DNA from: Phenylobacterium sp.
GTDB lineage: Bacteria > Pseudomonadota > Alphaproteobacteria > Caulobacterales > Caulobacteraceae
Reading direction: 5' to 3'
Assembly (NCBI RefSeq): GCF_004297125.1
Contig: NZ_SCVD01000040.1
Location: 1-64,000, forward strand
DNA: 64,000 nucleotides
Shown: positions 1 through 9,074 of the stretch, piece after piece
Layout: the number at the start of each line of letters is the position of its first letter
Position numbering within the stretch: position 1 is the first letter of the stretch
Translations under genes and position numbers: made by a program
Notes under the pieces: model-generated
Databases searched by the model: none
The model's input: only the letters and a program-made list of their open reading frames with translations
Told to the model about the DNA's origin: nothing

Positions 1-234
1 GATCGGGATGTGCGGGTACATCTCGGCCATGGCGTCGATCAGGTGCTTCAGCACGATGTCGTTCGCATAGGACCGGGCGCCGCGCGACGCCTGCATGATC
101 ACCGGCGAGTCGGTGGCCTCGGCGGCCTCCATGATCGCCAGCGCCTGTTCCATGTTGTTGATGTTGAACGCGGGCACGCCGTAGCCGTGCTCGGCCGCGT
201 GGTCCAAAAGCTGTCGAAGCGTAATCCTGGCCAT
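1..234 (-). CDS. fba: Fructose-bisphosphate aldolase class II, N-terminal part (cut by window edge)
   Basis: Cleaves fructose-1,6-bisphosphate to DHAP and glyceraldehyde-3-phosphate (and the reverse) in the cytoplasm. Only the first 78 residues are inside the window. They start MARITLRQLLDHA and continue with VPAFNINNMEQ and VIMQASRGAR, typical of the first barrel strands of metal-dependent class II aldolases of the Calvin-type (CbbA) subfamily. A GAAGG sequence lies a few bases before the ATG. It is the third gene of a gap-pgk-fba operon, 22 bp after pgk. The zinc ligands lie outside the window, so the subfamily call rests on the N-terminus only. Confidence 0.9.
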   Translation of the reverse strand, partial: MARITLRQLLDHAAEHGYGVPAFNINNMEQALAIMEAAEATDSPVIMQASRGARSYANDIVLKHLIDAMAEMYPHIPI

Positions 235-256
235 TGCCTTCAGGTCCCCACCTGTC

Positions 257-1456
257 TCATCGGGAGAGGGCCGCCACGCCGGGCAGCTCCTTTCCCTCCA
301 TCCATTCAAGAAACGCGCCGCCCGCAGTCGATACGAACGTGAAGTCCTGCGAGACGCCGGCCGCATTCAGGGCAGCCACCGTATCACCCCCGCCCGCGAC
401 GGCCACCAGCTTGCCGGACACGGCGAGCCGGGCGGCGTGTTTCGCCGCATCAACCGTGGCCTTGTCGAACGGTTCCACCTCGAAGACGCCGAAGGGGCCA
501 TTCCAGATCAGGGTCTTGGCCTCGGACATGGCGTCGAGCACCTGTTTCAGGGTGTTCGGGCCGATATCGAAGATCTTCTCTTCGGCGGCCACGCCGTTCG
601 GGCCGGCCAGTTCGGCGACCCGGTTGGGGGCATTGGGGGCCAGGTCCTTGGCCACCACCGCGTCGGTGGGCAGGATCACGTGGCAGCCGGCGGCCTTCGC
701 CTTCTCCAGGATCTCGCGGGCGGTGTCGGCCATCTCCTTCTCGCAGAGGGAACCGCCGATCTCGATGCCCTGGGCGAAGAGGAAGGTGTTGGCCATGCCG
801 CCGCCGATGGCCAGGTAGTCCAGCTTGCCGACCAGGTTGTTCAGCAGGTCCAGCTTGGTGGAGACCTTGGCGCCGCCGACGATGCCCATCACGGGACGCT
901 GTGGTTCGCCCAGCGCGGCGTGGAGAGCCTGCAGCTCCTTGCGCATCTGCTCGCCGGCGTAGGCGGGCAGCAGGCGGGCCAGGCCCTCGGTGGAGGCGTG
1001 CGCCCGGTGCGCGGCCGAGAAGGCGTCGTTGACGTAGAGGTCGCCGTTGGCGGCCAGGGCCTTGGCGAAGTCAGCGTCGTTCTTCTCTTCGCCGGCGTGG
1101 AAGCGGACGTTCTCCAGCAGCAGGACATCGCCGTCCTTCATGGCCGCGACGGCCTGGGCCGCCGCGTCGCCCACGCAGTCGTCGGCGAAGGCGACCGGGG
1201 CGCCGAGCAGCTTCGAAAGCGGCCCGACCACCGGACTCAGGCTCATTTCCGGAACGCGCTTGCCCTTCGGCCGGTCGAAGTGGGCCAGGAGGATGGTCTT
1301 CGCCCCGCCCTGGCGGAGCTTCTCGATGGTCGGAAGCGCCGCGCGCAGGCGGGTGTCGTCGCTGACGGCCCCGTCCTGCATCGGCACGTTGAAGTCCACC
1401 CGCACCAGGGCGCGCCGGCCCTGGAGATCGGCGTCGTCGAGGGTGCGGAACGTCAT
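257..1456 (-). CDS. pgk: Phosphoglycerate kinase
   Basis: Glycolytic and gluconeogenic enzyme that transfers phosphate between 1,3-bisphosphoglycerate and ADP. The 399-residue length is normal for the family. Visible motifs are the substrate-binding RVDFNVP (residues 19-25), GGAKVSTK in the middle hinge region, NGPFGVFE near 319, and the nucleotide-binding GGGDT near 355 followed by STAGGA. It begins 9 bp after the stop of gap and is followed 22 bp later by fba, so the three genes are almost certainly cotranscribed. There is little ribosome-binding sequence in the 9-bp gap, which suggests translational coupling to gap. Confidence 0.97.
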   Translation of the reverse strand: MTFRTLDDADLQGRRALVRVDFNVPMQDGAVSDDTRLRAALPTIEKLRQGGAKTILLAHFDRPKGKRVPEMSLSPVVGPLSKLLGAPVAFADDCVGDAAAQAVAAMKDGDVLLLENVRFHAGEEKNDADFAKALAANGDLYVNDAFSAAHRAHASTEGLARLLPAYAGEQMRKELQALHAALGEPQRPVMGIVGGAKVSTKLDLLNNLVGKLDYLAIGGGMANTFLFAQGIEIGGSLCEKEMADTAREILEKAKAAGCHVILPTDAVVAKDLAPNAPNRVAELAGPNGVAAEEKIFDIGPNTLKQVLDAMSEAKTLIWNGPFGVFEVEPFDKATVDAAKHAARLAVSGKLVAVAGGGDTVAALNAAGVSQDFTFVSTAGGAFLEWMEGKELPGVAALSR

Positions 1457-1465
1457 GGGAGCCGC

Positions 1466-2479
1466 TTAGATCAGCTTGGCCATGACGAGGGCCGTGTCGG
1501 CCATGCGGGTCGAGAAGCCCCACTCGTTGTCGTACCAGCTGAGCACGCGGCCGAGGCCGCCGTCGATCACCTGGGTCTGGGGCAGGGCCACGGTCGAGGA
1601 GGCCGGGGCGTGGTTGAAGTCGATGGAGACCAGCGGGTCGTTGGTGACCGCCAGCACGCCCTTCAGCGGGCCCGAGGCCGCCGCGGCGCTCATCGCCTCG
1701 TTGATTTCCTTGGCCGTCACGGCTTTGCCGGGCACGAAGGTCAGGTCGACCACCGAGACGTTCGGGGTCGGCACGCGGATCGAGCTGCCGTCCAGCTTGC
1801 CGGCCAGGGCCGGGATCACCAGGCCCAGGGCCTTGGCGGCGCCGGTCGAGGTCGGGATCATGGACATGGCCGCGGCGCGGGCGCGGTACAGGTCCTTGTG
1901 CATCGTATCCAGGGTCGGCTGGTCGCCGGTGTAGGAGTGGATCGTGGTCATGTAGCCACGCTCGATCCCGCACAGCTCCTGCAGCACATGGGCCACCGGG
2001 GCCAGGCAGTTCGTGGTGCAGGACGCGTTGGAGATGATCAGGTCGTCCTTGGTCAGCGTCTGGTGGTTCACGCCGTAGACGATGGTCTTGTCGACGCCGT
2101 CGCCGGGCGCCGAGATGATCACCCGCTTGGCGCCGGCCTCGAGGTGGGCGGCGGCCTTGTCCCTGGCGGTGAAGAGGCCGGTGCATTCCAGCGCGATGTC
2201 GACGCCCAGGTCCTTGTGCGGCAGGTCCTTGGGGTCACGGATCGCGGTGACCTTGATCGGCGCGTAGCCCGCGATCTCGATGGTGTCGCCGACCACCTTC
2301 ACCTCGGCCGGGAAGCGGCCATGCACGCTGTCGTAGCGCAGCAGGTGAGCATTGGTCTCGACCGGCCCCAGGTCGTTGATCGCCACCACCTCGATGTCCT
2401 TGCGGCCATGCTCGACGATCGAACGCAGAACAAGGCGGCCGATGCGGCCAAAGCCGTTGATGGCGACGCGAACCGTCAT
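1466..2479 (-). CDS. gap: Glyceraldehyde-3-phosphate dehydrogenase, type I
   Basis: Oxidises and phosphorylates glyceraldehyde-3-phosphate to 1,3-bisphosphoglycerate with NAD(P). The product is 337 residues, the usual size. The N-terminal Rossmann motif GFGRIGRL is at 9-16 and the catalytic cysteine is Cys154 in SNASCTTNC. The open frame continues upstream to 2806, but the ATG at 2479 is chosen because MTVRVAINGFGRIG is the family's standard N-terminus and AAGGAG sits just ahead of it. It is the first gene of the gap-pgk-fba operon. A possible promoter lies upstream: TTGACT (2541-2536) with a 17-nt spacer to AAGAAA, which is weak at the -10 position. Confidence 0.97.
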   Translation of the reverse strand: MTVRVAINGFGRIGRLVLRSIVEHGRKDIEVVAINDLGPVETNAHLLRYDSVHGRFPAEVKVVGDTIEIAGYAPIKVTAIRDPKDLPHKDLGVDIALECTGLFTARDKAAAHLEAGAKRVIISAPGDGVDKTIVYGVNHQTLTKDDLIISNASCTTNCLAPVAHVLQELCGIERGYMTTIHSYTGDQPTLDTMHKDLYRARAAAMSMIPTSTGAAKALGLVIPALAGKLDGSSIRVPTPNVSVVDLTFVPGKAVTAKEINEAMSAAAASGPLKGVLAVTNDPLVSIDFNHAPASSTVALPQTQVIDGGLGRVLSWYDNEWGFSTRMADTALVMAKLI

Positions 2480-2867
2480 GGGGCGGGCTCCTTCGAATTT
2501 TTGTGTGCGCGGTTTCTTGAGGTCCGAACCCGCGAAGTCAACCCCTTGCCCTCTCGCAGAGAGCGCGCGGCCGACCTGGCGGCGCGGGCCTGCAAGTCCG
2601 GCGCCGGCCCCGGATGTGCCGGTTTGGGGCGTCGGTGGGCGCGGCAGGCGGCGGCGCGGCTCGGGCTGGGGCCGATCCGTTCTGTGGCTCGTGAACAATC
2701 GACAGGGCGCTTCACGCCGAAGCTCGGCGGCCAGGCGGAGTTTTGGGGGGCCGGTTCGGGCGCAGGCGGGTCCGCGGGCGGGTCGGACGTCTCCGGCTCG
2801 TCCCACTCGTCCGGTTCCGGCTCCAGAATCCCGAGCGCCCGGTCGAGGAGGCGGCCCCGCGCCGACC
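2480..2867. other. Intergenic region upstream of gap
   Basis: About 390 bp between the gap start and the stop of the upstream S9 peptidase. It should carry the promoter of the gap operon. A TTGACT-like -35 is visible on the minus strand at 2536-2541, but no convincing -10 follows. All long frames here are shadows produced by very high GC content. No hairpin with a T-run was seen. Confidence 0.4.
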
Positions 2868-4898
2868 CTATTTCGCGGCGGTCTGCGCGCCGTCGACCGC
2901 GGCCTTCAGGCCCGGCGAGAACTCGGCGCCGTAGACCACCTGCATCGACGAGCCCTGGAGCGAGCGACCGAACGGTTCGGCCCGGCCGCCCAGGCAGCGT
3001 TCCAGGAAGTGTTCGGTGGTGGCGTAGAAGGCGAGGTTGTTTTCCGGCCGGGCGAAGCCGTGGCCCTCGTCCGGGAACAGCACGTAGGTGACCGGGATGC
3101 CCTTGGCCTTCATGGCCTCGACGATCTGGTCGCTCTCGGCCTTGTTGACCCGCGGGTCGTTGGCGCCCTGGCCGATCAGCAGCGGCTTCCTGATCTGGTC
3201 GGCCTTGGTGAGGGGCGAGCGCTCCTTCAGCAGGGCCTGGCCCTCGGCGGTGTCCGGATCGCCCATGCTGCGGACGAACTGGGCGCGGATCGATTGCCAA
3301 TAGGGCGGGATGGTCTTCAGCAGGGTGTTGAGGTTCGACGGACCGACGATGTCGACGCCGCAGGCGAACCTGTCCGGCGTGAAGGCCAGCCCCGCCAGGG
3401 TCGCGTAGCCGCCGTAGGATCCGCCCATGATCGCGACGGTGTCGGGCCTGGTGACGCCGGCCTTCACCGCCCAGTCGACGGCGTCCAGCAGGTCGTCGTG
3501 CATCTTGCGGCCCCACTGCTTGTCGCCGGCGTTGATCCACGCTTTCCCGAACCCCGTCGAGGCGCGGAAGTTGGGCGACAGGACCGCATAGCCGCGGTTG
3601 GCCAGCCATTGGTGTACGCCGTGGTAGCCGTAGGCGTCGCGCCCCCACGGCCCGCCGTGCACCAGGAGCACCAGGGGAACCGCCTTCTCCGGCCGGCCGT
3701 CGCCGTTGGCGTCCGACCCCGGCGGCAGGGTGAGATAGGAGACCTCGGTGAAGCCGTCACGGGTCTTGATCTCCACCGGATGCATCGGCTGCAGCGGCGC
3801 GCCCTCGAGCTCGGGCCGGCCGGTGTAGAGCTTGGTCACCGTCCTGGCCTTGCGGTCGTAGAGCCAGAGGGTGGTGGGCTCGACGACCCGGTCCTCGGCG
3901 ACGGTCCAGAGGGTGTCGTCGTCGGTGCGCGAACTGACCGCGAACTGGCCCTTGAGCCGGCTTTTCAGGAAGTCGAGATCGGCCTTCACGCCGGCGTCCA
4001 GCGGCCGCCATTCGTGGCGCAGGTAGTTGACCCCGTAGGCCTGGATCCGGCCCGTCCTCGGCTCGACCAGACCGCCCTGGACGTCGGCGCGCGGGTCTTC
4101 GCCCAGGATGGTCTTCCCGCCCGTCTTCACGTCCTGGGCGATGAGGGCGGCGGTGTTGCGGCCGCGGCTGTCGACCCAGTACAGCGTCGCGCCGTCGGCC
4201 GTATAGCCGGCGGGGGCCGTGGTGAGCGCGTCCTCCGGTTCGATCACCGCCATGGGCTTCGCCGAGGCCGCCTGTCCCTCGACCGCATAGATTTCCTGGC
4301 CGCCGTCGCCGCGTGGCTTGATCGCCAGCCGCAGGTTGAGCCCGTCGTCGGCGAGGAAGCTGCCGAACCCTTCGTTCTTGAACACGAGGCTGAGCGCGCC
4401 GGTCTTGAGGTCGAGGCTGTGGACGTCATGCCAGCGCGGATCGCGGTTGTTCAACCCGACCAGGATGCGGTCCTTCACGTTCCGGCTGACGGCGACGATC
4501 TGGGCGCGGGTCTTGTCGAAGGGCGTGAGCGCCGTCTGGGTCCCGGTGGTCACGTCGACGCCGTAGACCTTGAAGTTCTCGTCGCCGCCGTTGTCGGTGA
4601 CGAAGAGGATCGAGTTCGAATCCGGCGCCCAGAAGTAGCCCTGAACCGGCCGCTTCTTCTCAGCCGTCATGGGGCGGGCCTTGGCGGGGTCCGAGGTGGG
4701 CGCGATCCAGACGTTCATCACGCCGTCGCGGGGCGCGACCCACGACAGCCATTTTCCGTCGGGGCTGATCCGTCCGGCCGACTTGGTGGGGTTGCCGAAG
4801 AGCTTGGCGCGTTCGATCAGCGGGACCGGCTGCGCCACTGCGGCGGCGGCGGACATGGCGATGGCCGCGACGGCGGCGGCGAGCATCAAGCGGCGCAT
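2868..4898 (-). CDS. Exported S9-family serine peptidase (prolyl oligopeptidase/acylaminoacyl peptidase type)
   Basis: Predicted to be a periplasmic or outer-membrane-associated peptidase cleaving short peptides. Residues 1-22 form a signal peptide with an AVAQ cleavage site. Residues about 30-400 look like the beta-propeller (repeated SPDGKW, WAPDSNSILF-type blades). The C-terminal alpha/beta-hydrolase domain has the nucleophile Ser494 in GGSYGGYA, Asp581 in GANDPRV and His613 in DEGHGF, so the catalytic triad is complete. At 676 residues it is a full-length family member. It stands alone: 54 bp separate it from purT upstream and about 390 bp from gap downstream. Substrate cannot be read from the sequence. 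Confidence 0.93.
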   Translation of the reverse strand: MRRLMLAAAVAAIAMSAAAAVAQPVPLIERAKLFGNPTKSAGRISPDGKWLSWVAPRDGVMNVWIAPTSDPAKARPMTAEKKRPVQGYFWAPDSNSILFVTDNGGDENFKVYGVDVTTGTQTALTPFDKTRAQIVAVSRNVKDRILVGLNNRDPRWHDVHSLDLKTGALSLVFKNEGFGSFLADDGLNLRLAIKPRGDGGQEIYAVEGQAASAKPMAVIEPEDALTTAPAGYTADGATLYWVDSRGRNTAALIAQDVKTGGKTILGEDPRADVQGGLVEPRTGRIQAYGVNYLRHEWRPLDAGVKADLDFLKSRLKGQFAVSSRTDDDTLWTVAEDRVVEPTTLWLYDRKARTVTKLYTGRPELEGAPLQPMHPVEIKTRDGFTEVSYLTLPPGSDANGDGRPEKAVPLVLLVHGGPWGRDAYGYHGVHQWLANRGYAVLSPNFRASTGFGKAWINAGDKQWGRKMHDDLLDAVDWAVKAGVTRPDTVAIMGGSYGGYATLAGLAFTPDRFACGVDIVGPSNLNTLLKTIPPYWQSIRAQFVRSMGDPDTAEGQALLKERSPLTKADQIRKPLLIGQGANDPRVNKAESDQIVEAMKAKGIPVTYVLFPDEGHGFARPENNLAFYATTEHFLERCLGGRAEPFGRSLQGSSMQVVYGAEFSPGLKAAVDGAQTAAK

Positions 4899-4952
4899 GT
4901 CTAACCTCCCCAGGTTGTCGCCGGGGAGCCTAAACCGGGCGCGTGCGTGCGC

Positions 4953-6155
4953 CTAGCCCGCGACCGGCTTCACCCTGGCGGCGGCTTCGCGTGCGCGGGC
5001 GCGGGCTTGTTCGACGTCGGCGGCGCGCGCCAGGGCGACGCCCATGCGGCGGCGTTCGAAGCTTTCGGGCTTGCCGAAGAGGCGCAGGTCGGCGCCGGGG
5101 ACACTGAGGGCCTCGGCGACGCCCTCGAAGGCGATGCCCTTGGCCTCCAGGCCGCCATAGATCACCGCGCTGGCGCCGGGTTCGCGCAGGGAGACGTCGG
5201 TGGGCAGGCCCAGGATGGCGCGGGCGTGGAGCGCGAATTCGCTCTGGGCCTGGGTGGCCAGGGTGACTAGGCCGGTGTCGTGCGGGCGGGGGCTGACTTC
5301 GGAGAACCAGACCTCGTCGCCCTTCACGAACAGCTCGACGCCGAACAGGCCGAGGCCGCCCAGGGCGTCGGTGACGGCCTTGGCGATCTCCCTCGAGCGG
5401 TCCAGGGCGGCCGCGGTCATGGCCTGGGGCTGCCAGCTCTCGACGTAGTCGCCCTTGACCTGGCGGTGGCCGATGGGGGCGCAGAAGCTGGTCCGGACTT
5501 CGCCCGATTGGAGACTTCGCACCGTCAGCTGGGTGATCTCGAAGTCGAAGTCCACGCGGCCCTCGACGATCACGCGGGGCTGCTCGACCCGGCCGCCTTC
5601 CAGGGCGTAGCGCCAGGCCGCGGCGATCTGGTCGGCGCTCTCGACATAGGACTGTCCCTTGCCGGACGAGCTCATCACCGGCTTCACGAAGCAGGGGAAG
5701 CCGGTGACGTTCTCGGCCGCCTCGGCCAGCTCGCCCTGCGTGGAGGCGAAGGCGTAGGCGCTGGTGGGCAGGCCCAACTCCTCGGCGGCCAGGCGGCGGA
5801 TGCCCTCGCGGTTCATGGTGAGCTGGGCGGCGCGCGCGGTGGGGATAACGGTGGCCAGGCCGTCGGCCTCGATGCGCGCCAGCTCGTCGGTGGCGATGGC
5901 CTCGATCTCGGGGACGATCAGATGCGGGCGTTCCTGCTCGACAAGGGCGCGGAGGGCGGCGGCGTCGGTCATGGCGATGACGTGGCCGCGGTGCGCCACC
6001 TGCTGGGCGGGCGCGTCGGCGTAGCGGTCGACGGCGATCACCTCGCAGCCCAGGCGCTGCAGCTCGATGGCCACCTCCTTGCCGAGCTCGCCCGAGCCCA
6101 GGAGCATGACCCGGACGGCGGTGGGGGAGAGGGGGGTGCCGAGGCGCAAACTCAT
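4953..6155 (-). CDS. purT: Formate-dependent phosphoribosylglycinamide formyltransferase (GAR transformylase 2)
   Basis: Makes formyl-GAR from GAR, formate and ATP in purine biosynthesis, bypassing the folate-dependent PurN step. It is an ATP-grasp enzyme of 400 residues, the normal size. The N-terminal nucleotide-binding motif GSGELGKE is at 20-27 and the ATP-grasp loop SSSGKGQS at 162-169. VEGRVDFDFEITQLTVR and SEVSPRPHDTG are also family signatures. It has no purine genes next to it here. Its start is followed upstream by a hairpin repeat that separates it from tkt. Confidence 0.96.
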   Translation of the reverse strand: MSLRLGTPLSPTAVRVMLLGSGELGKEVAIELQRLGCEVIAVDRYADAPAQQVAHRGHVIAMTDAAALRALVEQERPHLIVPEIEAIATDELARIEADGLATVIPTARAAQLTMNREGIRRLAAEELGLPTSAYAFASTQGELAEAAENVTGFPCFVKPVMSSSGKGQSYVESADQIAAAWRYALEGGRVEQPRVIVEGRVDFDFEITQLTVRSLQSGEVRTSFCAPIGHRQVKGDYVESWQPQAMTAAALDRSREIAKAVTDALGGLGLFGVELFVKGDEVWFSEVSPRPHDTGLVTLATQAQSEFALHARAILGLPTDVSLREPGASAVIYGGLEAKGIAFEGVAEALSVPGADLRLFGKPESFERRRMGVALARAADVEQARARAREAAARVKPVAG

Positions 6156-6157
6156 CC

Positions 6158-6353
6158 TCGCCCCCCGCGGAGCGAGAGGGGAGAGGGTAGGGTGAGGGGC
6201 GGCGCGGCGACTGCGGCGGCTGCGCCGGGTTGGGCGAGGATCATCGGCGACGCACTCCGGTTGATACTGGCTGAACCATCAGTGAGTTCTTCGAGGCGGA
6301 GCCGCCCCTCACCCCACCCTCTCCCCCCGCACTGCGTGTCGGGGGAGAGGAGA
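6158..6353. repeat. Intergenic inverted-repeat element, family R1, copy 1
   Basis: A roughly 195-bp element fills the gap between purT and tkt. Its arms at 6178-6203 and 6301-6326 are inverted copies with one mismatch (GGGGAGAGGG at the start and GTGAGGGGCGGC at the end of the left arm). The right side ends with a short CCCCCCGC...GGGGGAGAGGAG hairpin. A second copy with the same architecture is at 24667-24864 and a fragment is at 11950-11981. It probably terminates tkt transcription, though it has no T-run. Confidence 0.8.
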
Positions 6354-6356
6354 TTT

Positions 6357-8324
6357 CTAAAGTTTCGCCTTCGCAGCCGCCGCGACGCCGGCGGCGGTGA
6401 TGCCGAAGTGTTCGTAGAGGGCCTTGTCCGTGCCGCTGGCGCCGAAGCCGGTCATGCCGACGAAGGCGCCGTCCGAGCCGATGAAGCGGTCCCAGCCCTG
6501 GCGGACGCCGGCTTCCACGGCCACGCGCACGGCGGTCTCGCCGATCAGGGTGGCCTGGTAGTCGGTGGGCTGGGCCTCGAACAGCTCGAAGCAGGGGACG
6601 GAGACCACGCGGGTCCCGACGCCGTCGGCCTCCAGCAGGTCGCGGGCGGCGAGCGCGATGGGGACTTCCGTGCCGGTGGCGAAGATCGTCACCTGGGCGG
6701 GGCTGCCGGCGCCGACGAGCTGGTAGGCGCCGCGCGCCGACTGGTTCTCGCCCGCGTCGCTGCGGACGCCGGCGGTCTTCTGGCGGCTGAGCGCCATGAC
6801 CGAGGGCGTCTTGGTGGCGGTGAGCGCCAGTTTCCAGCACTCGGCGGTCTCCACCGCGTCGGCCGGGCGGAAGACGTTCAGGTTGGGCATGGCGCGGAGC
6901 GAGGCCAGGTGCTCCACCGGCTGGTGGGTCGGGCCGTCCTCGCCCAGGCCGATCGAGTCGTGCGTGCCGACGTGGACCACACGGATTCCCATCAGGGCCG
7001 CCAGGCGGATCGCGGGGCGGGCATAGTCGGAAAACACCAGGAAGGTGCCGCCGTAGGGGATCACCCCGCCGTGCAGGGCCAGGCCGTTCATGGCCGCGGC
7101 CATGCCGAACTCGCGCACGCCGTAGTTCACGTAGCGGCCGGCGTAGTCGGGCGCATCGAAGATCGGGGTGTTCTTGACGAAGGTGTTGTTGGAGCCGGTG
7201 AGGTCGGCCGAGCCGCCGACCAGCTCGGGGACCGAACCGAAGACCTGCTCCAGGACCGAGCCGGAATGCTGGCGGGTGGCGGCGGCGGGCTTGTCGGCGG
7301 CGGCCTTGGCGATGAAGGCGTCCAGGGCCTCGAAGGCGTGGGCGGGCAGCTCGCCGGACATGGCGCGCAGGAACTCGGCCTTGCGCGGCGAGGCGGCCAG
7401 CCGGGCTTCCCAGGCCTTGCGGGCCTTGGCGCCGCGCTTGCCGGCCTTGCGCCAGGGCTTCAGGGCCTCGTCGGGGACGGTGAAGGGCTCGTGCGGCCAA
7501 CCAAGGGCCTCGCGGGTCTTGGCGACCTCGTCCTTGCCGAGCGCCTTGCCGTGGACGTCGTGGGTGCCGGCGAAGGTGGGCGAGCCCTTGCCGATGACGG
7601 TCTTGCAGGCGATCAGGCTGGGACGGTCCTGCTTCAGCGCCCAGGCCAGCGCCTTCTTGATGTCCTTCTCGTCGTGGCCGTCGATCCGCTTGGTCGCCCA
7701 GCCGGCGGCCTTGAAGCGGGCGAGCTGGTCGGTGGCGTCCGACAGGCCCACGTGGCCGTCGATGGTGATGTCGTTGTCGTCCCAGAGGACGGTGAGCTTG
7801 GCCAGCTTCAGGCGGCCGGCCAGGCTGATGGCCTCGTGGCTGACGCCCTCCATCAGGCAGCCGTCGCCGGCGACGACCCAGGTGCGGTGGTCGACCAGGT
7901 CGGCGCCGAAGCGGGCGGCCAGCTTGCGCTCCGCCATGGCCATGCCGACGGCGGTGGCCAGGCCCTGGCCGAGGGGGCCGGTGGTGGTCTCGACGCCCGG
8001 GGTGTGGCCGTACTCGGGGTGGCCCGGGGTGTTGGAGCCCAGCTTGCGGAAGTCGCGCAGGCTCTGCATCGGCACGCCCTTGACCCCCGAGAGGTGCAGC
8101 AGGCTGTAGAGCAGCATCGAGCCGTGGCCGGCGGAGAGCACGAACCGGTCGCGGTCGGCCCAGTCGGTGGCGGCCGCGTCGTACTTGAGGACCTTGCTCC
8201 ACAGCGCCGTCGCCACGTCGGCCATGCCCATGGGCATGCCGGGGTGCCCGGAGTTGGCCTGTTCGACCGCGTCCATCGAGAGCACGCGGATAGCGTCGGC
8301 CATGAGCTTGGTGGGCGCGGACAT
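6357..8324 (-). CDS. tkt: Transketolase
   Basis: Thiamine-diphosphate enzyme that moves two-carbon ketol units in the non-oxidative pentose phosphate pathway. The product is 655 residues, the normal size. It starts MSAPTKLMADAIRVLS and has GHPG at 26-29 and the ThDP/metal motif GDGCLMEG at 153-160; the C-terminal transketolase domain ends the protein. The open frame extends upstream to 8843, but that part is antisense to zapA and the coiled-coil gene, so the ATG at 8324 is used. It is divergent from the zapA unit and lies near gap-pgk-fba, separated from them by purT and the S9 peptidase. Confidence 0.97.
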   Translation of the reverse strand: MSAPTKLMADAIRVLSMDAVEQANSGHPGMPMGMADVATALWSKVLKYDAAATDWADRDRFVLSAGHGSMLLYSLLHLSGVKGVPMQSLRDFRKLGSNTPGHPEYGHTPGVETTTGPLGQGLATAVGMAMAERKLAARFGADLVDHRTWVVAGDGCLMEGVSHEAISLAGRLKLAKLTVLWDDNDITIDGHVGLSDATDQLARFKAAGWATKRIDGHDEKDIKKALAWALKQDRPSLIACKTVIGKGSPTFAGTHDVHGKALGKDEVAKTREALGWPHEPFTVPDEALKPWRKAGKRGAKARKAWEARLAASPRKAEFLRAMSGELPAHAFEALDAFIAKAAADKPAAATRQHSGSVLEQVFGSVPELVGGSADLTGSNNTFVKNTPIFDAPDYAGRYVNYGVREFGMAAAMNGLALHGGVIPYGGTFLVFSDYARPAIRLAALMGIRVVHVGTHDSIGLGEDGPTHQPVEHLASLRAMPNLNVFRPADAVETAECWKLALTATKTPSVMALSRQKTAGVRSDAGENQSARGAYQLVGAGSPAQVTIFATGTEVPIALAARDLLEADGVGTRVVSVPCFELFEAQPTDYQATLIGETAVRVAVEAGVRQGWDRFIGSDGAFVGMTGFGASGTDKALYEHFGITAAGVAAAAKAKL

Positions 8325-8408
8325 GGGGCTTCTGAGTCTCTGTCTGGCGAGGAATTGGCGCGCGGCCTCGCACGCGGGGGGCCAAGGGTCAAGAAATCGC
8401 CCAGGGAT

Positions 8409-8437
8409 TTCGTGAGACTCACCCACACGGGTATAGA
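8409..8437 (+). promoter_or_regulatory. Candidate promoter for the coiled-coil protein-zapA operon
   Basis: A good -10 sequence, TATAGA, is at 8432-8437, with TTCGTG 17 nt upstream as a weak -35. It lies 25 bp before the first ATG of the plus-strand unit, inside the 138-bp divergent gap with tkt. The weak -35 keeps this tentative. Confidence 0.35.
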
Positions 8438-8462
8438 TGCCCGGACGGCTTCGGAGGATCGC

Positions 8463-8738
8463 ATGAACGGCGGCGAGAGCGCCCTGGACCTGGCGGCCAA
8501 GCGGCTGGAGACCGCGCTGCACGTGCTGGAGCAGCGGCTGTCCCAGCGGCTGAGGGACGCCAGCGCCGACGCGGGCGGCCTGTTCGACCAGGACCGGTCC
8601 AACCTGGCCGCCGAACTCGATGCGTCCCGCGCCCGCGAGCGTGAGCTGGAGGAGGCCGGCGCCCAGGCGTCGGAAGCCCTCGGCCGCGCCATCCAGGAAA
8701 TCCGCGCCGCCCTGAACGGGCAAGCACCGGAGGCTTGA
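8463..8738 (+). CDS. Small coiled-coil protein (DUF4164-like) upstream of zapA
   Basis: A 91-residue acidic, leucine-rich protein predicted to be mostly one long helix or coiled coil (residues 8-85, for example RLETALHVLEQRLSQRLRD). It has no signal peptide or membrane segment. GGAGG lies 6 bp before the ATG at 8463. The stop is 3 bp before the zapA ATG, so the two are cotranscribed. A small coiled-coil gene just ahead of zapA is a recurring arrangement in Alphaproteobacteria; a role as a ZapA partner or in cell division is inference from position only. Confidence 0.8.
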   Translation: MNGGESALDLAAKRLETALHVLEQRLSQRLRDASADAGGLFDQDRSNLAAELDASRARERELEEAGAQASEALGRAIQEIRAALNGQAPEA

Positions 8739-8741
8739 GGC

Positions 8742-9074
8742 ATGGCTCAGATCAACGTCGACGTGAACGGCCGGCCCTATGCGGTCGGCTGCGAGGACGG
8801 CCAGGAGGCCCACCTCCACGAACTGGTGAAGCTGTTCGACCACCAGGTCCGGCAGGTCAGCCAGGACATGGGGCAGCTGGGCGACACCCGGCTGTTCCTG
8901 ATGGGCGGCCTCCTGCTGGCCGACGAACTGCTGGACGCCCGCAACCGGCTGGCGGCGCTGCAGGTCGAGGTGAGCCGGCTGCAGGCGGACCGCACGCGGG
9001 TCGAGAGCCGGGCGGTCAGCGCCCTGGAGACCGCGGCGGCCAAGATCGAGAAGCTGGCGGCCGAGGGGGCCTAG
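8742..9074 (+). CDS. zapA: Cell division protein ZapA
   Basis: Small FtsZ-binding protein that bundles FtsZ filaments at the division site. The 110-residue product has the ZapA N-terminal beta-strand region (MAQINVDVNGRPYAVGCEDG), then LFLMGGLLLADELLDARNRL and a C-terminal coiled coil to residue 107. It begins 3 bp after the coiled-coil gene and is followed directly by a hairpin repeat. In many proteobacteria zapA is followed by the 6S RNA gene and then fau. Here a convergent desaturase gene sits between zapA and that pair. Confidence 0.93.
   Translation: MAQINVDVNGRPYAVGCEDGQEAHLHELVKLFDHQVRQVSQDMGQLGDTRLFLMGGLLLADELLDARNRLAALQVEVSRLQADRTRVESRAVSALETAAAKIEKLAAEGA

Noticed and set aside
437..3091. 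Very long plus-strand open frame (884 codons) over pgk, gap and the S9 gene
   Set aside because: It is antisense to three well-recognised genes. Its translation is Gly/Val/His/Arg-rich with no motifs, as expected from GC-rich shadow frames.
5280..8461. Plus-strand frame running into the small gene before zapA
   Set aside because: Only the last 91 codons (from 8463) are supported by a ribosome site and composition. The rest is antisense to purT and tkt.
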